Source: an uncultured Spirochaetaceae bacterium (lineage in GTDB: Bacteria > Spirochaetota > Spirochaetia > Sphaerochaetales > Sphaerochaetaceae). From it: a stretch of DNA of 64,000 bases. The notes under the pieces were generated by a model that worked only from the letters and a program-made list of their open reading frames with translations, made no database searches and was not told the origin of the DNA. Made by a program: the position numbers and the translations under genes. This document shows, in pieces, positions 27,269 through 35,806 of this stretch. How positions within the stretch are numbered: the first letter of the stretch is position 1; each line of letters opens with the position of its first letter. The DNA is taken from the NCBI GenBank assembly GCA_944389075.1, contig CALXLA010000002.1, positions 17,664-81,663 of the forward strand. The letters run 5' to 3'.

Positions 27269-27690
27269 AGGCTGTCCTTGTCTGCAAGAGCGAAGGAGAA
27301 CTCGGCTTTCACCGCAATCTCGCCATCAACATATCCTGTGCCTTCCGCAAAGTAGAAGATTCCCTTTGATTTCGTGATCCTGCATACAGTCCTCAGAGTA
27401 TCTCCAGGCCTTACAGGTCGCTTGAACCTGACCTTGTCGATGCCTGCATAAAGCGGCATGCTGCCTTCCCCGAGCTGCTTGTCTATCAGCACACATGCTG
27501 ACTGCGCGAGGATTTCGCAGAGTATGACGCCAGGTACGACCTTGAAAGAAGGGAAGTGTCCGTCGAGGAAGAATTCATCTCCTCTGACTGTATAGCTTGC
27601 ATGTGCTTCGTCACCGATTTTCTCAGCTTCATCGAGAAGAAGCATCGAGTTCCTGTGAGGCAGTATCGCCTTGAGTTCTTCCTTATTCAT
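27250..27690 (-). CDS. fabZ: 3-hydroxyacyl-ACP dehydratase FabZ
   Basis: This 146-residue hot-dog fold enzyme dehydrates 3-hydroxyacyl-ACP. The entry motif LPHRNSMLLLDE is near residue 10. The catalytic histidine lies in DGHFPSFKVVPGV and the catalytic glutamate in ILCEILAQSA. ATG 27690 is used because it overlaps the accB stop by 8 nt and gives the normal length; the open frame upstream reads through accB. An elongation dehydratase between accB and accC is an unusual but compact arrangement. Confidence 0.93.
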   Translation of the reverse strand: MNKEELKAILPHRNSMLLLDEAEKIGDEAHASYTVRGDEFFLDGHFPSFKVVPGVILCEILAQSACVLIDKQLGEGSMPLYAGIDKVRFKRPVRPGDTLRTVCRITKSKGIFYFAEGTGYVDGEIAVKAEFSFALADKDSLCSQKS

Positions 27691-28105
27691 CTTTAGCAAT
27701 CCTGAAAAGCCTTGAGCCATATTCGACAAGGCTTCCGTTCTCTGCGCAGATCTCGAGGATCCTGCCATCGCATTCCGCCTTGATCTCATTCATGAGCTTC
27801 ATTGATTCGATGATGCAGAGCGTATCTCCTTTCTTCACCCTGCTTCCCGTCTCGACATACGGATCCGCATTCTCGGCGCTTGCCCTGTAGAAGATACCGA
27901 TCATCGGAGATGTGATGAATGTACCTTCCGCTTCTTTCTTCTCAGCAGGTGCCGCATTCACAGCAGACTCAGCTTTAGGCAGTACTGCCGCAGCAGCCTT
28001 GTTCTTCTCCATCCTGACGCTGAGTCCCTCATCCTTGATTTCGAGGGCAGAGAGATCCAGCTCATCCATCAGCGATGCATAGCGCCTGATATCATCATCG
28101 TTCAT
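27683..28105 (-). CDS. accB: Biotin carboxyl carrier protein AccB
   Basis: This 140-residue carrier has an N-terminal helical part, a linker rich in Ala, Lys and Glu (about 35-65), and the biotinyl domain. The biotinylated lysine is in IIESMKLMNEIKAECDG, with Leu in place of the common second Met of the biotinylation motif. It shuttles carboxybiotin between AccC and AccAD. ATGA overlap with fabF. Confidence 0.94.
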   Translation of the reverse strand: MNDDDIRRYASLMDELDLSALEIKDEGLSVRMEKNKAAAAVLPKAESAVNAAPAEKKEAEGTFITSPMIGIFYRASAENADPYVETGSRVKKGDTLCIIESMKLMNEIKAECDGRILEICAENGSLVEYGSRLFRIAKDE

Positions 28106-29340
28106 TCCGGCCTCCTGAATGCAAGAGTCGCGTTGTGTCCTCCGAATCCAAGCGAGTTCGATATCGCGATATCAGCCTGGAAACTGCGTGCCTTGAGCGG
28201 TGTGTAGTCGAGATCGCAATCCTCATCCCTCTCCTCAAGATGGATTGTCGGAGGGATTATGCCTGTCTCAAGAGCCTTGATCGATGCAATTGCCTCAATG
28301 GCTCCTGCCGCACCGAGCATATGTCCTGTCATGCTTTTCGTGGAACTTATGACTGCCTTATATGCATCTTCCTCTCCGAGTGCCTTCTTGATGGCCTTTG
28401 TCTCGCCGGAGTCATTGATCGGAGTTCCTGTGCCGTGTGCGTTGATGTAGATTTTCTCTCCGCTTCTGTATCCGGATTCCCTGAGGGCATCTCTCATGGC
28501 TCTCGCACCGCCTTCAGCATCCGGCGCCGGTGCTGTCATGTGATAAGCATCGCAAGTCGAGCCATAGCCTGTGATGAGCGCATAGATATGAGCGCCTCTC
28601 TTCACTGCTTTCTCGTAATCCTCAAGAACAAGAGCCGCAGCGCCTTCCGCGATTACGAAGCCGCATCTGCGCTTGTCGAAAGGAAGGGAAGCTGCCTCTG
28701 GATCTGTGGAAGATGAGAGAGCCTGCATATTCACGAAACCAGCGACCCCGATAGGTGTTATGGGAGCTTCCGTTCCTCCTGTTATGACTGCATCGGCATA
28801 GCCATGTCTTATGAGACGTACAGCTTCTCCGATGGCGTTCGAGCCGGATGCACATGCCGTGACCTGTGGCAGTGCAGGGCCCTTTGCCTGATAGCGGATT
28901 GCTATCATCCCGGCTGCCATATTCGCAATCATCATGGGAACGAAATATGGAGAGACTCTTCCCGGACCTCTCTTCATCATCTTGTCCATTTCAGTGCTGA
29001 ATGTGCTGATTCCGCCGATTCCGGTACCGAAATAGACTGCGAAGCGCTCAGGATCGACATTGCCTGTGATTCCGCTGTCCTTCACAGCCTCATCAGCTGC
29101 AGCAATCGCATACTGTGTGAAGAGATCTGTCCTGAGAAGCTCTGCCTTCTCGAAGTAATCGCGCGGATTGAAGTTCTTGACCTCTCCATCGACCTTTGCC
29201 TTGAAATCAGATGTATCGAATCTGGTGATCTCACCGATTCCTGACACGCCATCTATCATGGCCTGCCATGTGGAACTGACACTGTTCCCGAGCGGGGTGA
29301 TTGCTCCTATTCCTGTTACTGCTACTTTTCTGTTATCCAT
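28102..29340 (-). CDS. fabF: 3-oxoacyl-ACP synthase II FabF
   Basis: This 412-residue elongating condensing enzyme has the catalytic Cys163 in VTACASGSNAIGEA and His residues in NAHGTGTPINDSGE and STKSMTGHMLGAAG. The N-terminal VAVTGIGAITPLGNSV is typical. No fabH is present in the operon, so initiation must rely on a fabH elsewhere or on malonyl-ACP decarboxylation by this enzyme. It lies 7 nt after fabG. Confidence 0.95.
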   Translation of the reverse strand: MDNRKVAVTGIGAITPLGNSVSSTWQAMIDGVSGIGEITRFDTSDFKAKVDGEVKNFNPRDYFEKAELLRTDLFTQYAIAAADEAVKDSGITGNVDPERFAVYFGTGIGGISTFSTEMDKMMKRGPGRVSPYFVPMMIANMAAGMIAIRYQAKGPALPQVTACASGSNAIGEAVRLIRHGYADAVITGGTEAPITPIGVAGFVNMQALSSSTDPEAASLPFDKRRCGFVIAEGAAALVLEDYEKAVKRGAHIYALITGYGSTCDAYHMTAPAPDAEGGARAMRDALRESGYRSGEKIYINAHGTGTPINDSGETKAIKKALGEEDAYKAVISSTKSMTGHMLGAAGAIEAIASIKALETGIIPPTIHLEERDEDCDLDYTPLKARSFQADIAISNSLGFGGHNATLAFRRPE

Positions 29341-29347
29341 GCTTTAC

Positions 29348-30076
29348 CTACATTGAGATGCCGCCGTCGACTCTGATCACTTCTCCTGTTATGTATGGAG
29401 ACAGAGCCAGGAAGGCAGCTGCTTCTGCGATATCCTCAGGCGTGCCCATCTTCCCGAGAGGGATTGCCTTGACGATATTCTCCTCCTCGATATCCTTTGT
29501 CATATCTGTCGCGATGAATCCGGGTGCTATTGCATTGCATGTTATCCCGCGGCCTGCGAGCTCTTTCGCACATGATTTCGTGAAGCCGATGATACCTGCT
29601 TTCGATGCGCTGTAATTAGCCTGACCCGGATTGCCCATAAGCCCTGATACGCTTGAGATGTTTATGATTCTTCCTGTCTTCCTGCGCATCATAAGCGGAG
29701 CTGTGTGGCGGATCATGCAGAATGCGCCTTTCAGGTTTGTGTCAATGACCCTGTCCCAGCTTTCCTCGCTCATCATCGCGATGAGAGTGTCATCTGTTAT
29801 TCCTGCGTTATTCACAAGGATTTCCACGGATGGGAATTCCTTTCTTATTTCCGCAACAGTCTGCTTCGTCTCCTCAAATGATGAGACATCACATCTGTAT
29901 GCGCATGCCTTGACACCAAGGCTCTCGATTTCCTTGATGCACTCAGCGGCCTTGTCGCTGCTGCCATGATATATAAGGGCAATATCAGCACCAAGGGATG
30001 CGAGCTTCAGCGCGATTGCCTTGCCGATTCCCCTGGAGCCTCCTGTAACGATAGCTGCCTTGTCTTTAAGAGTCAT
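29348..30076 (-). CDS. fabG: 3-oxoacyl-ACP reductase FabG
   Basis: This 242-residue short-chain dehydrogenase reduces 3-oxoacyl-ACP with NADPH. It has the nucleotide-binding TGGSRGIGKAIALKLA, NNAGITDDTL, the catalytic serine in INISSVSGLMG, and the catalytic YSASKAGIIGFTKS. ATGA overlap with fabD. Confidence 0.95.
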   Translation of the reverse strand: MTLKDKAAIVTGGSRGIGKAIALKLASLGADIALIYHGSSDKAAECIKEIESLGVKACAYRCDVSSFEETKQTVAEIRKEFPSVEILVNNAGITDDTLIAMMSEESWDRVIDTNLKGAFCMIRHTAPLMMRRKTGRIINISSVSGLMGNPGQANYSASKAGIIGFTKSCAKELAGRGITCNAIAPGFIATDMTKDIEEENIVKAIPLGKMGTPEDIAEAAAFLALSPYITGEVIRVDGGISM

Positions 30077-30939
30077 GCCTCAATGCTCCTTACGCTTACT
30101 GTCTTATCAATGCGCTTCACAAGCGAAGAGAGGACAGTGCCTGGTCCGATCTCTATGAATTCATCGATTCCATCCTCAATCATCTTCCTTATGAGGCTTG
30201 TCCATCTCACAGGCGATGAGATCTGCTGCGAGAGCGTTGTGATTATGTCATCTGGATATCTGTCCGCTGTAAGGTCCGAGTAGACGGGTATTGAGGGCTT
30301 TGAGAGCTGTATTGATGAAAGATATTCCCTGAAGCCCTCTGCTGCCTTTGCCATGAAAGGGGAGTGGAAGCCTCCTGAGACAGCAAGCCTCATGGCACGC
30401 CCTCCCTTCGCCGCGATATCCTTCTCGAATGATGCTATGCTTTCCTCGCTTCCTGCACAGACTACCTGTCCCGGCGAATTGAAGTTGACAGGAAATACAT
30501 CGCTGTATTTGCTTGCGGCTTCGGCGACGTCCTCATCCGAAAGCTTCAGCACTGCAGTCATAGCACTTTTGAGATTCTCGGTTTCCCTCTGCATGAGTTC
30601 TGATCGCTTTATCACGGCCCTGAAGCCATCTTCTGTGCTGAAGACACCTGCATAGGCAAGCGCCGAGACTTCCCCGAGAGAGAATCCTGCGACTGCTGCC
30701 GGCCTGATATCCATTGCCGCTGCCGCTGCCATCTCCACGGCATAGAGACATGGCTGTGTGTTGATTGTCTGCTTCAGCTCTTCCTCTGAGCCGCAGAAAC
30801 ACATATCACTGGTTCCCGGACGGATTGAATCCAAGCTCCCGAATACAGTTTTCGCAGCTGGAGATGACTCATAAAGAGTCTTCCCCATACCGCTGTACTG
30901 AGCGCCCTGTCCTGAGAACATGAATGCTACAGCACCCAT
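30073..30939 (-). CDS. fabD: Malonyl-CoA:ACP transacylase FabD
   Basis: This 288-residue acyltransferase loads malonyl groups onto ACP. Visible are MFSGQGAQYSGMGKTLYE at the N-terminus and the nucleophile elbow in GFSLGEVSALAYAG (Phe in place of the usual His before Ser). The catalytic His is in AVSGGFHSPFMAKAAEGF. AAGGAG precedes the start, which overlaps the fabK end by 13 nt. Confidence 0.94.
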   Translation of the reverse strand: MGAVAFMFSGQGAQYSGMGKTLYESSPAAKTVFGSLDSIRPGTSDMCFCGSEEELKQTINTQPCLYAVEMAAAAAMDIRPAAVAGFSLGEVSALAYAGVFSTEDGFRAVIKRSELMQRETENLKSAMTAVLKLSDEDVAEAASKYSDVFPVNFNSPGQVVCAGSEESIASFEKDIAAKGGRAMRLAVSGGFHSPFMAKAAEGFREYLSSIQLSKPSIPVYSDLTADRYPDDIITTLSQQISSPVRWTSLIRKMIEDGIDEFIEIGPGTVLSSLVKRIDKTVSVRSIEA

Positions 30940-31871
30940 TTTCCGGCTCCTTTCAGGATAGGCTCTGCCTCTTCGACAACCGATTTCACGATAGCTGCCG
31001 CAGGCTCTACCTTGTTCACTCTTGCGACGACTTGGCCGGCGAGGAAGCAGCCTTCCTCTGCATTGCCGTCAACAACTGCCTTGCGGAGAGTACCGACTGC
31101 AAGCCTCTCAAGCTCATCATCAGGCATCGCTGAATATTCAGCCTTCGCATATTCCTTTGCGAACTGTGTACGAAGAGAACGTACCGGATGGCCGAGTCTC
31201 TTTCCTGTTACTGCTGTCGCAAGATCTCCTGCCTTCAGGATCTTCTCCCTGTATGTATCGCTTATTGTGCATTCTTCTGCAGAGAGGAATCTCGTTCCCA
31301 TCTGTACGCCTTCGGCTCCGAGCATCATGGATGCGGCAAAGGCCCTTCCATCTGCGATACCGCCAGCTGCGATGACAGGAAGATTCGTTGCATCTGCGAT
31401 CAATGGCACGAGGACCATTGTCGTAAGTTCTCCGACATGCCCGCCGCTCTCGCCGCCTTCCGCAATAAGGGCAGAAGCTCCTGCTCGTGTCATCATCTTC
31501 GCCATCGCTACAGAAGCTACGACAGGTATGACGACAGCTCCGCTTTCCTTCCACATCTTCATGTACCTGGCAGGATTGCCGGCACCTGTCGTGATTACCT
31601 TCACGCCTTCATCAGCTGCGACAGCCACAACTTCATCGGCATGGGGGCTCATGAGCATGATGTTAACACCGAATGGCTTTTCCGTGAGGCTTTTAGCAAT
31701 CTGTATCTGCTTTCTGACATAATCGGCATCAGCACTGCCTGATGCGATGATGCCAAGACCACCGCCTTCAGAGACAGCCGCAGCCAGACGACCATCCGAA
31801 ATCCATGCCATACCACCCTGAAAAACGGGATATTCGATTCCCAGAAGCTCTGTGATCCTTGTCTTTATCAT
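30927..31871 (-). CDS. fabK: FMN-dependent enoyl-ACP reductase FabK
   Basis: This 314-residue TIM-barrel flavoprotein of the nitronate monooxygenase/FabK family catalyses the last step of each elongation cycle. Seen are YPVFQGGMAWISDGRLAAAV, GLGIIASGSADADYVR, ITTGAGNPARYM, AEGGESGGHVGELTTM with the catalytic-region histidine, and GAEGVQMGTRFLSAEECTIS. Its position inside the fab operon directly after acpP argues for FabK rather than nitronate monooxygenase. FabI is not seen, so this is probably the main enoyl reductase. Confidence 0.92.
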   Translation of the reverse strand: MIKTRITELLGIEYPVFQGGMAWISDGRLAAAVSEGGGLGIIASGSADADYVRKQIQIAKSLTEKPFGVNIMLMSPHADEVVAVAADEGVKVITTGAGNPARYMKMWKESGAVVIPVVASVAMAKMMTRAGASALIAEGGESGGHVGELTTMVLVPLIADATNLPVIAAGGIADGRAFAASMMLGAEGVQMGTRFLSAEECTISDTYREKILKAGDLATAVTGKRLGHPVRSLRTQFAKEYAKAEYSAMPDDELERLAVGTLRKAVVDGNAEEGCFLAGQVVARVNKVEPAAAIVKSVVEEAEPILKGAGKWVL

Positions 31872-31873
31872 AT

Positions 31874-32104
31874 TCAGTTCTGCGATGTGATGAATGTGAC
31901 AAGCTCACCGATTGTCGTGATCTTCTGATCAAGCTCAATGGACATTCCGAGCTTGTCCTCAAGGTCCATGAGAAGGTCCACCGTATCAAGTGAATCGATA
32001 CCGAGATCGCGGAAAGTGCTCTCGCTCTTGATTGTCGCGATATCGCATTCTGTCCTGTCCGAAATCGTTTCAGCTACTGCTTTGAAAGCTTCCTGTTCTG
32101 TCAT
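31874..32104 (-). CDS. acpP: Acyl carrier protein
   Basis: This 76-residue acidic helical protein carries the phosphopantetheine serine at position 38 in LGIDSLDTVDLLMDLE. It is the first gene of the fatty acid operon and holds all acyl intermediates. AAGGAG precedes the ATG, so this promoter region gives a normal leader. Confidence 0.95.
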   Translation of the reverse strand: MTEQEAFKAVAETISDRTECDIATIKSESTFRDLGIDSLDTVDLLMDLEDKLGMSIELDQKITTIGELVTFITSQN

Positions 32105-32129
32105 TTTAAAACTCCTTATATTTACAGTC

Positions 32130-32152
32130 TGACAAATTTTGTAAAAATGTCA
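32130..32152. promoter_or_regulatory. Imperfect palindrome upstream of acpP, candidate fab operator
   Basis: The 23-bp element pairs TGACA with TGTCA at its ends and has a further 3-bp match either side of the centre (8 of 11 positions symmetric). It lies 26-48 nt before the acpP start and overlaps possible -35 boxes (TTGACA at 32153-32148 and TTTACA at 32145-32140, minus strand). A fatty-acid regulator site is inferred from position only. Confidence 0.45.
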
Positions 32153-32181
32153 ATAAAAACACCGAAGATGTCCCTCCAGAA

Positions 32182-32210
32182 TTGATTATTGCCTAAATCT
32201 TTGGTATAAA
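32182..32210 (+). promoter_or_regulatory. Promoter 5 nt before the lipoprotein gene
   Basis: TTGATT (32182-32187), 17 nt, extended TGG-TATAAA (-10 at 32205-32210). The ATG at 32216 follows after 5 nt; AAGGA between them is partly inside the -10 box and too close to act as a Shine-Dalgarno. Confidence 0.65.
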
Positions 32211-32215
32211 AGGAT

Positions 32216-32725
32216 ATGCAGAAAACTGGGCTTATTTTCAAAGCATTAATGATTTTTGTTTTTTCTGTGTTTCTCCTTGTTTCGTGCAATATTCCTCATA
32301 TTGATGGACCACAGCCGGGATGGGGTGATATTGAGAATCTTGTGCTTTCTATCGATGGTGATCAATATCAAGGAGCGGAAGTCCCTACAGTGCTTGCTAT
32401 GTTATTCGTTCAGAAGGAGCTGAAGGCAAACGGAAATGATGGCTCTCAGAATGCGCGAGTCCATATTCTGCAGGAAAAAGGCAGGGATATTTACGGAATT
32501 GAAGTATCTGCGGCTGGCGATGCTTCCCGCAGCAATGGTAGAGATGGTCTCACTTTTGAATTTGATGATTTCTACCTGAAATATGGAGATGATAATGCAG
32601 AGGAAGATTATGTATATGTCCTGAATGGGAAAGTGTCGGAAGACAGCGGCGAGACAATATACATCAATGGTTGGCCTTTTACTATTAGCTGGAATAATGA
32701 TTTTCCTGTATCTTCTGGCGGATGA
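32216..32725 (+). CDS. Lipoprotein of unknown function
   Basis: This 169-residue protein has a lipoprotein signal sequence (hydrophobic 9-22, lipobox LVSC with Cys at 24). The mature part is acidic and predicted beta-rich, with a SIDGDQYQGAE segment and a terminal INGWPFTISW. No family was recognised. It is coupled by ATGA to a phosphoesterase gene, and the upstream promoter places transcription start at the ATG. Confidence 0.72.
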   Translation: MQKTGLIFKALMIFVFSVFLLVSCNIPHIDGPQPGWGDIENLVLSIDGDQYQGAEVPTVLAMLFVQKELKANGNDGSQNARVHILQEKGRDIYGIEVSAAGDASRSNGRDGLTFEFDDFYLKYGDDNAEEDYVYVLNGKVSEDSGETIYINGWPFTISWNNDFPVSSGG

Positions 32726-33510
32726 GAATGAAAAGACGTCTTATATTCGGAGATCTTCATGGTTCTCTCAGGGCTTTGATGCAGTGCCTTGAGAAAGCTG
32801 GATTCGATTCATCTGAGGATTTTCTGTATTCCGTCGGTGATATCGCTGATTGGTATCCTGATGTGTATGAGTGTCTTTCTTTCCTGAAAGGTCTTCCTTC
32901 ATTTCATCCTGTCATAGGCAATCATGATGTATGGCTGCAGAACTGGCTTGTATCAGGTGATGCTCCTTATATATGGACAAGCCAGGGAGGTAGCAAGAGC
33001 ATAGCATCATTCGACAAGAATAATGTATCCGAGGACGAGAAGATGGAGATTGCCAGATGGATGAGCACCTGGCCGTATGCAAGAGTGCTTGAGGATGCTG
33101 TCATCATGCATGGTGGTCCCGGGCTTTCTCTGTCAGATGAGGATATCATTGCGATTGCTTCTGTGGAGCGCGGGCTGACGACACCTGCGCCTGATGGTTA
33201 CTGGATACCCGATGGAAAGGAAGACACAATCCTCTGGGACAGGGAATATTTCCGCTCCGCTTCCTATGATGAGAAAACAGGACAGCGCAATCCTATTGGT
33301 GCATGGTCTGAGAAGAAAAGACTGTTTACAGGACATACCGAGTATGCCTCGGCTGCTGTATTTATCAGTAAGCTGCATAATATGGTCAATCTTGATACAC
33401 GCTGTGGCTCCTATGGTGTCCTTACGCTCATGGATATGGATACACTTGAGTACTGGCAGTCTGATAAATCTTCTGAGCTGTACCCGGGATATGGTCCCGA
33501 TTTCTGGTGA
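32722..33510 (+). CDS. Calcineurin-like metallophosphoesterase
   Basis: This 262-residue phosphoesterase resembles bis(5'-nucleosyl)-tetraphosphatase and PP1-type bacterial phosphatases. The metal-binding motifs are in order: GDLHGSL at residues 9-15, VGDIADW, GNHDVW, HGGPG and GHTEY. It is cytosolic as no signal peptide is seen. The start overlaps the lipoprotein stop. The substrate (dinucleotide or phosphoprotein) cannot be decided. Confidence 0.87.
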   Translation: MRMKRRLIFGDLHGSLRALMQCLEKAGFDSSEDFLYSVGDIADWYPDVYECLSFLKGLPSFHPVIGNHDVWLQNWLVSGDAPYIWTSQGGSKSIASFDKNNVSEDEKMEIARWMSTWPYARVLEDAVIMHGGPGLSLSDEDIIAIASVERGLTTPAPDGYWIPDGKEDTILWDREYFRSASYDEKTGQRNPIGAWSEKKRLFTGHTEYASAAVFISKLHNMVNLDTRCGSYGVLTLMDMDTLEYWQSDKSSELYPGYGPDFW

Positions 33511-33556
33511 TATATAGACTGAAAAAGGCATTTGATGCAGAATAAGGCGTACTGAT

Positions 33557-35266
33557 ATGGCAGAAGAATTCGAGAAGAAAGATTTTCAGAAAATACTCAA
33601 GCACAATGCACTTGAAGCGCATCGCTGGATGAAAGAGACAGATTCAACGGCAGCAAGAGTCTATGACAGGAATCTGGGAGCTTTCCCTGTGACTGTCGAT
33701 CTCTATGGAAGCTATGCGAGAATCGTTGATTACTCTGTTCCTCCGATGGAAGATGATGATGTCGTTGAGATGAAGGATATTGTCTCCAGATATCTTTATA
33801 TAGAGCATGATAAGGTCATCTACCTTTCAAGGAAGAAGCGAGAGGGCAGGGAACAGCATGAGAAGACAGATGAGAGCCTTGTCCTTGATGTGATGGAAAG
33901 CGGTCTTTCATTCGAGTGCGAGCTTCTCAAGTACATCGATACAGGTCTTTTCCTCGACCAGGTGAATACAAGGCGGATGATCCAGGGAATGTCAAAGTCG
34001 ATGAGAGTTCTGAATCTTTTCTCATATACTTCGGCTTTTTCCGTATATGCGGCCGCTGGCGGTGCCGAGACAGTCACCAGTGTCGATCTCTCGAATGTAT
34101 ATTGCCAGTGGTCCAGAAGGAATCTTGAGAAGAACGGATTCCTTGACGAGAACAAGTATAGCGTGATAGCCTCCGATGCCAGTGCATTCCTTGATGATGC
34201 AATCTCATCGGGACGTGTCTACGATATCGTGATATTCGATCCTCCTGCTTTTTCCAATTCGCATAAGGCAGAGGATTTCGATGTGAAGAAGGATTACCTT
34301 GGTTTCCTCTACAGAATCAGCAAGGTGCTTGCGGAAGGCGGAGTATGCCTTTTCTCTGAGAATCTTGCAGGCTTTGCATTCGATGGCAAGGCACTTAAAC
34401 CGTACTGGAAGGTAAGGGAGCTGAGTCAGGATCTGCTGGCTCAGGGGTTTTCCTCAAAGAGGAGTTCTTTGAGGATATGGCTGATGAAGAAGACTGCCGA
34501 GATGAAGGAAATAAGAAGTGCATATGGCAGGAAGAGAAGGGAAATGAACGACGAAGAAATCGATCGCCTCACATTAGATGAAGAGGCTGAAGAGAAAGGA
34601 ACTCAGAGAGAAGACATGCCGGAAAAGAGGGAAGAGAGAAGGGAAAGAAGGGAATATCCAGAGCGCAGGAGCTATTCAGATAGAAGGGATGGCGGCAGAA
34701 GGGATGGCAGGCGTGATGATCGCCGCAGCTTCGACAGGCCGAGGTATTCCGATGATAGAAGAGGCGGATACGGCGACAGGAGAAGCAGCTACCGGGATAG
34801 GGATAACGACAGACCGAGAAGATCTTATGACGATGACCGCTATTCTGAGAGAAGGGATTACCGCGACAGGGATTCAAGGAGATTCAGCGATTCCCGCCGC
34901 TCATCGGACAGGCCATATCGCAGCAGGGATGACTGGGATAACGATACCGGCAGATTCTACCGAGGCGAGAGAAGGTATTCCGATGACAGAAGAGACAGCT
35001 ATGGCGACAGAAGAAGCAATAGCTACAGCAGGGATAATGACAGGCCTAGAAGATCCTTCAGTGATGACAGAAGGTCTTCACGCTATCGTGAGGATGGCTC
35101 CGACAGACGTCCTTTCGGTGGTGAGAGAGGTGGAGAGAGGCGCAAGCGCACAGCCCCTAAGCCGTATGGCTATGATTCCTTCATGGCAACGAAGAAGAGG
35201 GAGAGCGCAGATGCTTTCTGGCTAAAGAACACTGTCTATCAGAAGTCTGAAGAGGACAACGACTGA
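33557..35266 (+). CDS. Class I SAM-dependent (rRNA-type) methyltransferase with long Arg/Asp-rich tail
   Basis: This 569-residue protein has two parts. Residues 1 to about 315 match the RlmI/RlmL-C type of 23S rRNA cytosine or guanine methyltransferases: LFLDQVNTRRMIQ, the SAM loop VLNLFSYTSAFSVYAAAGGAE, SVDLSNVYCQW and the catalytic DPPAFSNS. From about 345 to 540 the protein is low complexity, with dozens of RRD, SYSDRR, DDRR and RPRRS repeats, predicted disordered and RNA-binding-like. The last 30 residues (PKPYGYDSFMATKK onward) are ordered again. The PUA domain usual in RlmI is absent. The tail is unusual for this enzyme family. Confidence 0.85.
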   Translation: MAEEFEKKDFQKILKHNALEAHRWMKETDSTAARVYDRNLGAFPVTVDLYGSYARIVDYSVPPMEDDDVVEMKDIVSRYLYIEHDKVIYLSRKKREGREQHEKTDESLVLDVMESGLSFECELLKYIDTGLFLDQVNTRRMIQGMSKSMRVLNLFSYTSAFSVYAAAGGAETVTSVDLSNVYCQWSRRNLEKNGFLDENKYSVIASDASAFLDDAISSGRVYDIVIFDPPAFSNSHKAEDFDVKKDYLGFLYRISKVLAEGGVCLFSENLAGFAFDGKALKPYWKVRELSQDLLAQGFSSKRSSLRIWLMKKTAEMKEIRSAYGRKRREMNDEEIDRLTLDEEAEEKGTQREDMPEKREERRERREYPERRSYSDRRDGGRRDGRRDDRRSFDRPRYSDDRRGGYGDRRSSYRDRDNDRPRRSYDDDRYSERRDYRDRDSRRFSDSRRSSDRPYRSRDDWDNDTGRFYRGERRYSDDRRDSYGDRRSNSYSRDNDRPRRSFSDDRRSSRYREDGSDRRPFGGERGGERRKRTAPKPYGYDSFMATKKRESADAFWLKNTVYQKSEEDND

Positions 35267-35283
35267 TTCAGAGGGCTATCAGG

Positions 35284-35302
35284 AAAGCCAGAAGGCTTTT
35301 TT
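35284..35302 (+). terminator. Intrinsic terminator after the methyltransferase
   Basis: AAAGCC and GGCTTT form a 6-bp stem with an AGAA loop, ending in six T residues. Confidence 0.75.
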
Positions 35303-35521
35303 GAGGCCCTTGTTTTTTAGAGATTTTTTGGTCGGCATTTCATGTATTCAGGGGCCAGCAAAGTGTATTGTGGGCAGAGCCTGAAAATACAGAACAAATA
35401 GGAAGAATGGCCGTGTGATGAATTCCTTCAGAATATAAAAGCAATCAGTTGAAATGCGTACTTTTTATTGACTTTTATTTAATTTGCAATAATGTATGTA
35501 ATACATAAGGAGGATGTCATA

Positions 35522-35806
35522 ATGTCTCAGATGTCAACTTATAGCATAAGAATGGACAGTGGGCTCAAGAAAGCCTTCGATTCGATATGCGAAGACTTTG
35601 GGATGTCTTCAACCACCGCAATAAATATCTTCGCAAAGGCTGTCGTCCGTGAACGTCGTATACCTTTTGAAATCAAATCTGAGAATAAAGGAGTTGAAGC
35701 TCTCAATGCCTTACGGCTGTCTGCAAAGAGAAATGGACTACAGGACATGAGTCTTGATGAGATTAATGAAGAGATAAGGCAAGCAAGAGAAGGAATCAGT
35801 GACTGA
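35522..35806 (+). CDS. RelB/DinJ-family antitoxin
   Basis: This 94-residue ribbon-helix-helix antitoxin has STYSIRMDSGLKKAFDSICEDFGMSS near the N-terminus (the DinJ-type DNA-binding arm) and a C-terminal SLDEINEEIRQAREG toxin-binding helix. ATG 35522 follows AAGGAGG by 8 nt; an upstream start at 35492 precedes that site and is rejected. The stop and the next gene start overlap by one base, the usual antitoxin-toxin coupling. Confidence 0.85.
   Translation: MSQMSTYSIRMDSGLKKAFDSICEDFGMSSTTAINIFAKAVVRERRIPFEIKSENKGVEALNALRLSAKRNGLQDMSLDEINEEIRQAREGISD

Noticed and set aside
27691..27789. Longer FabZ frame starting inside accB
   Set aside because: It reads antigenic nonsense (Arg/Ser-rich) from accB in another frame; ATG 27690 gives the standard FabZ length.
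31012..31742. Large plus-strand open frames opposite fabK
   Set aside because: They are shadows of the codon pattern of fabK, with Ser/Cys/Arg-rich products and no ribosome binding sites.
34578..35225. A 215-codon open frame in the second frame of the repeat region of the methyltransferase
   Set aside because: It is produced by the purine-rich repeats of the real frame; it has repetitive Gly/Ala/Ile composition, no Shine-Dalgarno and no family match.
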